Below are positions 21,273-24,970 of a stretch of DNA of 24,970 nt, piece after piece; within the stretch, counting starts at the first letter, position 1, and each line of letters starts with the position of its first letter. Source of the DNA: Neomoorella mulderi. GTDB taxonomy: Bacteria > Bacillota > DSM-521 > Neomoorellales > Neomoorellaceae. Made by a program: the position numbers and the translations under genes. The stretch spans positions 1 to 24,970 of the forward strand of contig DRZV01000099.1 of assembly GCA_011375465.1 (NCBI GenBank), given 5' to 3'. The notes beneath the pieces were generated by a model. The model was given only the letters and a program-made list of their open reading frames with translations, did no database searches and was not told where the DNA came from.

Positions 21273-22337
21273 TCAGACATTAAAGCGAAAGTGTATGATA
21301 TCCCCGTCCTTTACCTTGTACTCCTTTCCCTCCAGGCGCAGAAGCCCCTTTTCTTTGACCCTACCCATGTCCCCCAGCTCCTTTAAAACCTGGAAGTTCA
21401 CCACCTCAGCCCGGATGAAGCCCCGCTCCATATCGCTGTGGATTTTGCCCGCTGCGCTTTTGGCGTCGGTGCCCTCCTTTATGGTCCAAGCCCGCACCTC
21501 GTTCTCGCCCACAGTGAAGAAGGATATCAACCCCAACCTGCGATACAAGGCCTTTATCAGGAGATTTACCCCGGGCTCTTCAATGCCCATTTCTCTGAGG
21601 AAAATCTGCCTCTCTTCGGGTTCCAAGGCAAATATCTCCCGCTCCAGAGCCAGGCAGATCTCCAGAAGGGGGATGCCCTTCTGCAGGCAATAATTTTCTA
21701 TTCCTTCCTTGTCCGGATAATGGTTGACCGCCAGCTGCCTTTCGTCCAGGTTGACCACCACCATCATGGGTTTGAGGGTTAAAAATTCCATGTGCTTTAT
21801 GGCTTCCCATTCCCCTTCGGTAAGATCCCCTGAGGACAAAGGCATTTCCAGCTCCAAAAGCTGGCGGCAGCGCTCTAGGGCCTCCTTTTCCCGCAGATGC
21901 TCCCCCTTGATCTTTTTTTGCCGGGCCAATCTTTCCAGGCGGTTCTCCACCATCTGCAGGTCAGCTAAGAAGAGCTCCATATTTACCATGTCCAAGTCCC
22001 TTAAGGGGCTGATCTCCTCCTTTATATGGGGCACCTCCGGGTTCTGAAAGGCCCTGACCACATGGATCAGGGCATCTGCCTCCCTCACCGCAGAAAGGAA
22101 GGCTGATCCTGAGCCGGGTACCAGCCCGGGCACGTCTATGACCTTCAGGGCCGCGGGGACAACCTTTCGGGGCCGATACAACTGGGCTAAGAAGTCCAGA
22201 CGGGCATCGGGAACAGGGGCTATGCCGGTATTGGTTTTGCCGGCATATGGGCTGGACTCTGCTTCCAGACGGGTCAACAGGTTGAACAGGGTGGTCTTGC
22301 CCACCAAGGGCAGCCCTACGATACCACAGGATAACAA
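21273..22337 (-). CDS. ychF: YchF-type ribosome-binding ATPase/GTPase (Obg family)
   Basis: A TRAFAC P-loop NTPase that binds ribosomes and, in other bacteria, takes part in stress responses; it prefers ATP. The 354 residues have P-loop GLPLVGKTT (usually GLPNVGKST), G3-region VIDVPGLVPGSG (usually DIAGLVKGAS), and VVNLDERQLA at the base-recognition site. A coiled-coil insertion (about 125-170) and a C-terminal TGS domain (EVRAWTIKEGTDAKSAAGKI, then KEYKVKDGDIIHFRF) complete the fold. The start is TTG 22337, preceded by AAGGGGGAAGGG. The motif substitutions suggest a divergent YchF subfamily. It lies between the tRNA cluster and the micropeptides and has no evident promoter of its own. Confidence 0.93.
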   Translation of the reverse strand: MLSCGIVGLPLVGKTTLFNLLTRLEAESSPYAGKTNTGIAPVPDARLDFLAQLYRPRKVVPAALKVIDVPGLVPGSGSAFLSAVREADALIHVVRAFQNPEVPHIKEEISPLRDLDMVNMELFLADLQMVENRLERLARQKKIKGEHLREKEALERCRQLLELEMPLSSGDLTEGEWEAIKHMEFLTLKPMMVVVNLDERQLAVNHYPDKEGIENYCLQKGIPLLEICLALEREIFALEPEERQIFLREMGIEEPGVNLLIKALYRRLGLISFFTVGENEVRAWTIKEGTDAKSAAGKIHSDMERGFIRAEVVNFQVLKELGDMGRVKEKGLLRLEGKEYKVKDGDIIHFRFNV

Positions 22338-22361
22338 GGCCCTTCCCCCTTGAATAAAGTA

Positions 22362-22386
22362 ATAGCCCGGCTTACAGCCGGGCTAT
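22362..22386 (-). terminator. Hairpin after the tRNA cluster
   Basis: ATAGCCCGGC-TGTAA-GCCGGGCTAT is a perfect 10-bp stem four bases after the tRNA-Thr 3' end on the minus strand, followed by TACTTTATTC. The T tract is weak, so some read-through into ychF (start 25 bases downstream) is likely. Confidence 0.7.
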
Positions 22387-22389
22387 GTT

Positions 22390-22465
22390 TGGAGCCCATA
22401 GCCGGGATCGAACCGGCGACCTCCGCCTTACCAAGGCGACGCTCTGCCTACTGAGCTATATGGGC
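22390..22465 (-). tRNA. tRNA-Thr (anticodon GGT)
   Basis: A 76-base cloverleaf with encoded CCA. The acceptor arms GCCCATA and TATGGGC pair fully. The anticodon loop TTGGTAA gives GGT, reading ACC/ACT. The T arm is GCCGG-TTCGATC-CCGGC. It lies one base from the upstream tRNA-fMet. Confidence 0.96.
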
Positions 22466-22466
22466 A

Positions 22467-22543
<77 letters not shown>

Positions 22544-22550
22544 ACGTCAG

Positions 22551-22635
22551 TGGTGGAGGGGGCTGGATTCGAACCAGCGAAGGCTGAGCCAGCAGATTTA
22601 CAGTCTGCCCCCTTTGGCCGCTCGGGAACCCCTCC
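22551..22635 (-). tRNA. tRNA-Tyr (anticodon GTA)
   Basis: An 85-base class II tRNA with a long variable arm and encoded CCA. The acceptor arms GGAGGGG and CCCCTCC pair fully when the 5' end is placed at 22635; a partly repeated GGAGG just upstream could mislead the 5' end call by four bases. The anticodon stem GCAGA/TCTGC encloses CTGTAAA, giving GTA. It is the first tRNA of the cluster. Confidence 0.95.
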
Positions 22636-22649
22636 CTCCAGCACCTGCT

Positions 22650-22678
22650 ATTATAGCACCCCGATGATCTCCTGTCAA
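22650..22678 (-). promoter_or_regulatory. Consensus promoter of the tRNA cluster
   Basis: TTGACA (22673-22678), a 17-base spacer and TATAAT (22650-22655), with an extended -10 TGC directly before the -10 box. All twelve hexamer positions match. The -35 element contains the sigH stop codon TGA, and transcription would start about eight bases before the tRNA-Tyr 5' end. Confidence 0.95.
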
Positions 22679-23319
22679 GCTCTGCGCTGCTCCAAATACC
22701 TTTCCAGTTTACGCTTAACCCGTTGCAGGGCATTATCTATGGATTTGACGTGGCGCTTCAATTCCAAGGCGATCTCCTGGTAGGATTTGCCCTCCAAGTA
22801 GGACATGAGAACCTGCCACTCTAAGGCGCTCAAAATTTCCCCCATCTTTTCCTCTATATCGCTGAATTCCTCCTGGCTTATCACCAGCTCCTCCGGATCG
22901 GCGATCTTGCTACTGGAAATAATGTCCATCAGGGTCCGATCGGAATCCTCGTCGTGTATGGGTTTGTTGAGGGATATATAGGAATTGAGCGGGATATGCT
23001 TTTGGCGGGTGGCGGTCTTTATAGCGGTGATTATCTGCCGGGTGACGCATAGCTCGGCGAAGGCCCTGAAGGAGGATAGCTTGTCACTCCTGAAATCCCT
23101 TATGGCCTTATAAAGGCCTATCATACCTTCCTGAATGATGTCTTCCCGGTCGGCCCCCACTAAGAAATAACATCGGGCCTTGGCTTTGACGAAGTTGCGG
23201 TATTTATTTATCAAGTATTCTAGAGCCCCTTCGTCTCCCCCCTGAGCTAAAAGGGCTATGTCTTCGTCGCTTAAGACCTCATAGGGTTGCCAGGTCTCCT
23301 GCGGCGCGCCGACGCTCAT
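22675..23319 (-). CDS. sigH: RNA polymerase sigma-H factor
   Basis: The alternative sigma factor that in Firmicutes drives early sporulation and transition-phase genes. The 214 residues show region 2 (LINKYRNFVKAKARCYFLVG, then DREDIIQEGMIGLYKAIRDF and SFRAFAELCVTRQIITAIKT) and region 4 (LSALEWQVLMSYLEGKSYQE, then LKRHVKSIDNALQRVKRKL). ATG 23319 is preferred, with GGGGGG seven bases upstream; GTG 23325 is the alternative but crowds the ribosome binding site. The place between yacP and the secE block matches B. subtilis, but ychF, the tRNAs and the micro-ORFs are inserted here. It reads cleanly although three sporulation genes in the window do not. Confidence 0.95.
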   Translation of the reverse strand: MSVGAPQETWQPYEVLSDEDIALLAQGGDEGALEYLINKYRNFVKAKARCYFLVGADREDIIQEGMIGLYKAIRDFRSDKLSSFRAFAELCVTRQIITAIKTATRQKHIPLNSYISLNKPIHDEDSDRTLMDIISSSKIADPEELVISQEEFSDIEEKMGEILSALEWQVLMSYLEGKSYQEIALELKRHVKSIDNALQRVKRKLERYLEQRRA

Positions 23320-23354
23320 GTCCACGCCCCCCTGTCTTGTCCATGCCGTTTTAG

Positions 23355-23384
23355 ATTATACTAAAAACTATGCAAACAGCGCAA
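23355..23384 (-). promoter_or_regulatory. Probable promoter of sigH
   Basis: TATAAT (23355-23360) lies 18 bases after a weak -35, TTGCGC (23379-23384), on the minus strand, 36 bases before the sigH ATG. The -35 matches only TTG, so activator help or low basal activity is possible. Confidence 0.55.
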
Positions 23385-23429
23385 GGGTTAAAGGGAGAGC
23401 AAAACCTAAAAAGCAGCGGTATTAAAGGG

Positions 23430-23446
23430 ACTGGCCTCCTGCCAGT
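23430..23446. terminator. Possible terminator after yacP
   Basis: ACTGGC and GCCAGT pair around a five-base loop, ten bases after the yacP stop. The minus strand continues CCCTTTAATA, a poor T tract; the plus strand has GGTTTTTCC. It may reduce read-through from yacP into sigH. Confidence 0.4.
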
Positions 23447-23456
23447 GGTTTTTCCT

Positions 23457-23933
23457 TCACCACAGCCTTTCTTTAAGGGGGTTTCTAAACTGACCTCTAT
23501 TTCCTAAAGCCAAGGCCGCCTTTTTCAGCCTATCCATCTGGGCCTTCAATTCCCTTGAGGTCATCCTTAAGGCCCCATAACCCAATATAATGCGTATAAT
23601 GCGCTGCTCCCAGAAATCGTCGGTGACCACGTAAACCGTCTGGTGGGAAGCCATCCTCCTGGCCAGCTTTTCAATGGCGTTGTCCGCCGTCTCCCCTGAC
23701 CGGGTGTAGATCACCTCCACCCCCGCGGCAGGTCTCTCCACTTGCTCCTTCCCCCTTCTTTTGTGGCCATCGAAGACGATTATAATGCGTCCCCCCCAGA
23801 GGGCCTGATATTCCACCAGTTTGGCTATAAGCTCCTCCCGGGCATGGCCCATGTGGGAGTGCTCCTTGAGGTGGACGAGATCGGGCCAGCAGTGTAAAAA
23901 ATTGTAACCATCTACGAGCAGCACCTCAGCCAA
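23457..23933 (-). CDS. yacP: YacP/Rae1-type NYN-domain ribonuclease
   Basis: A PIN-like NYN nuclease; the B. subtilis homologue Rae1 cuts mRNA in the ribosomal A site. The 158-residue protein has acidic active-site positions in VLLVDGYNFLHCWPDL, RIIIVFDGHKRRG, GETADNAIEKLA and VYVVTDDFWEQR. TTG 23933 is chosen because AAGGG lies six bases upstream and the frame starts right at the family VDGYN strand; the open frame to 24008 lies inside rlmB. It overlaps rlmB by eight bases. The gene order rlmB-yacP-sigH is as in B. subtilis. Confidence 0.88.
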   Translation of the reverse strand: MAEVLLVDGYNFLHCWPDLVHLKEHSHMGHAREELIAKLVEYQALWGGRIIIVFDGHKRRGKEQVERPAAGVEVIYTRSGETADNAIEKLARRMASHQTVYVVTDDFWEQRIIRIILGYGALRMTSRELKAQMDRLKKAALALGNRGQFRNPLKERLW

Positions 23934-24729
23934 TTTCAGCCCTTCCCCTCCTGTAATACCTCTGGCGCACCGCCTCAAAAAGGAATACAGCCGCGGCTGC
24001 TGCCACATTGAGGGATTCCATCTGCCCCCTCATGGGTATTTTTAACAAAAGGTGGCAGCACTTCCTTATCCCGGGGGAGAGGCCCTGGCCTTCGCTGCCG
24101 AAAACTAAAGCTAAAGGCAGAGTCAGATCGGCCTCGTAAAGCACCTCTTCCCCCTTTCCCTCCGCCCCGAAGATCCATAGCCCTTGCGATTTCAGATCCC
24201 GGAGCAGAGCGGGCAAACTGTTCACCCGGGCTATCGGGAGGTATTCCAGCGCGCCTGCCGAGGCCTTGGCCACCGCAGGGGTCAGCCCTGCTGACCGACG
24301 GCTGGGGATTATTACGCCGTGGGCTCCAGCAGCTTCTGCTGAACGGATTATGGCGCCCAAATTCTGGGGATCCTCCACATGGTCCAGAACCACCAGCAAA
24401 GGGGCTTCTCCTTTGGCCTCTGCCAAATAGAGGAGATCCTGTACCTGGGCGTAATCTTTCTCCGCCACCAGGGCCACCAGACCCTGATGGGATCCTCCCG
24501 AGGCGATTTTATCTAATATTTTTCTATCCACCCTCTGGATGGGAATCCCCCTCTCCCTGGCCAGGCTGAGGATTTCCCCCACGCCCTTAAGATGGGAGGC
24601 CACCATTATCTTGTTTATGGGCCTTCCTCCCCTGAGGGCTTCCCATACAGGATGGCGGCCCCAGATCATCTCTTCACGGGATTCTCCTGCGGACCACTGG
24701 GGCCCGCCCGCAGCTCTTTTCCCCTTCAT
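23926..24729 (-). CDS. rlmB: 23S rRNA 2'-O-methyltransferase RlmB/TrmH-family (YacO)
   Basis: A SPOUT-class RNA methyltransferase; E. coli RlmB methylates G2251 of 23S rRNA. The 267 residues have an N-terminal substrate-binding domain (IWGRHPVWEALRGGRPINKI, then GSHQGLVALV), followed by the knotted catalytic domain: LDHVEDPQNLGAIIRSAEAA, LVFGSEGQGLS, and IPMRGQMESLNVAAAAAVFL. ATG 24729 is chosen, with AAGGTG six bases upstream; the longer frame to 24765 has no such signal. The first 56 bases overlap the end of thyX in another frame. Confidence 0.93.
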   Translation of the reverse strand: MKGKRAAGGPQWSAGESREEMIWGRHPVWEALRGGRPINKIMVASHLKGVGEILSLARERGIPIQRVDRKILDKIASGGSHQGLVALVAEKDYAQVQDLLYLAEAKGEAPLLVVLDHVEDPQNLGAIIRSAEAAGAHGVIIPSRRSAGLTPAVAKASAGALEYLPIARVNSLPALLRDLKSQGLWIFGAEGKGEEVLYEADLTLPLALVFGSEGQGLSPGIRKCCHLLLKIPMRGQMESLNVAAAAAVFLFEAVRQRYYRRGRAEIG

Positions 24730-24970
24730 AGCAGACACCTTCCACCTCACAGGGGGGGCCCGCATATCTGAACACGTTGGGGGCCACCCCCCTCACTTCT
24801 TCCCTCATCTTCGAGGCCAGCTCCCTTATCTCCCATTGGGCCCGCTGGCAACACCGCAGCCGGAAAAAGTTGAAAAGGCTCCTGGCGTTGAAGGTGCAGA
24901 CCAGGCTGGTTTCCACCCCGGAGGGCAAAAGATAGCGGGCATCTTCCAGGGGTACCCCCAGGCTTTTCAG
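24674..24970 (-). CDS. thyX: Flavin-dependent thymidylate synthase ThyX, C-terminal part (cut by window edge)
   Basis: ThyX makes dTMP from dUMP with FAD, NADPH and methylenetetrahydrofolate. Visible are EDARYLLPSGVETSLV, FNARSLFNFFRLRCCQRAQW and AGPPCEVEGVCYEGEKSCGR, the C-terminal family sequences; the frame is open to the window edge and the N-terminal FAD motif RHRxxS lies outside. The last ten or so residues overlap the start of rlmB. Adjacency of thyX to rlmB-yacP-sigH differs from B. subtilis, where mrnC is found. Confidence 0.92.
   Translation of the reverse strand: MKSLGVPLEDARYLLPSGVETSLVCTFNARSLFNFFRLRCCQRAQWEIRELASKMREEVRGVAPNVFRYAGPPCEVEGVCYEGEKSCGRAPVVRRRIP

Overview
The window is a stretch of chromosome from an anaerobic, spore-forming-lineage Firmicute (Clostridia; gene content and order recall the Moorella, Desulfotomaculum and Syntrophomonas groups, but the species cannot be named from the sequence). 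The evidence is a pyruvate:ferredoxin oxidoreductase, a FixABCX-type electron-transfer flavoprotein operon, the Bacillus/Clostridium-specific genes veg, yabG, yabE, abrB, ricT, yabA and sigH, and gene order matching the B. subtilis tmk-to-veg and yacO-to-rplL blocks. No mobile element, CRISPR array, rRNA or replication origin was seen.

Layout. 1-1591 (+): the C-terminal half of PFOR, cut by the window edge. 1627-5060 (-): etfB-etfA-fixC-fixX. 5139-6434 (-): veg and yabG. 6584-7350 (+): a LysM/SleB-type spore cortex hydrolase. 7375-12595 (-): ykuK, rsmA, yabE, tatD and metG, with a TTGACA/TATAAT promoter before metG. 12785-13057 (+): an AbrB-family regulator. 13086-16444 (-): rsmI, yabA, ricT, holB and tmk. 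16502-17279 (-): a PdaB-like deacetylase. 17369-20657 (-): rplL, rplJ (with an L10 leader and attenuator), rplA, rplK, nusG, secE and rpmG. 20658-21272: a gap holding three micro-ORFs of 17-29 codons, each with a good ribosome binding site, in two terminator-bounded units. 21273-22337 (-): ychF. 22390-22635 (-): tRNA-Thr, tRNA-fMet and tRNA-Tyr behind a full-consensus promoter. 22675-24970 (-): sigH, yacP, rlmB and the C-terminal end of thyX.

The main observation is selective damage. Six genes are broken as read: etfB, etfA, fixC, yabG, the sleB-like gene and the pdaB-like gene. Together they carry seven +1 frameshifts, one in-frame TGA at a probable Trp position, and a probable lost start codon in yabG. 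Removing one base at each frameshift restores full family-length proteins. Three of the six are spore coat, cortex or germination genes and three are subunits of one flavoprotein complex. The roughly two dozen translation, replication and cell-envelope genes around them read cleanly. This suggests recent decay of sporulation and of the Fix/Etf module, but several insertions lie in short homopolymer runs, so consensus or sequencing error is a serious alternative.

Other points of interest: the micropeptide cluster, with sigma-K-like promoter motifs upstream; a Spo0A-box match in the abrB leader; the absence of rnmV between yabE and rsmA; the absence of rpoB after rplL, where the ribosomal block is joined directly to the tmk block; a U1-G72 first pair in the initiator tRNA; and a tRNA promoter whose -35 element contains the sigH stop codon.
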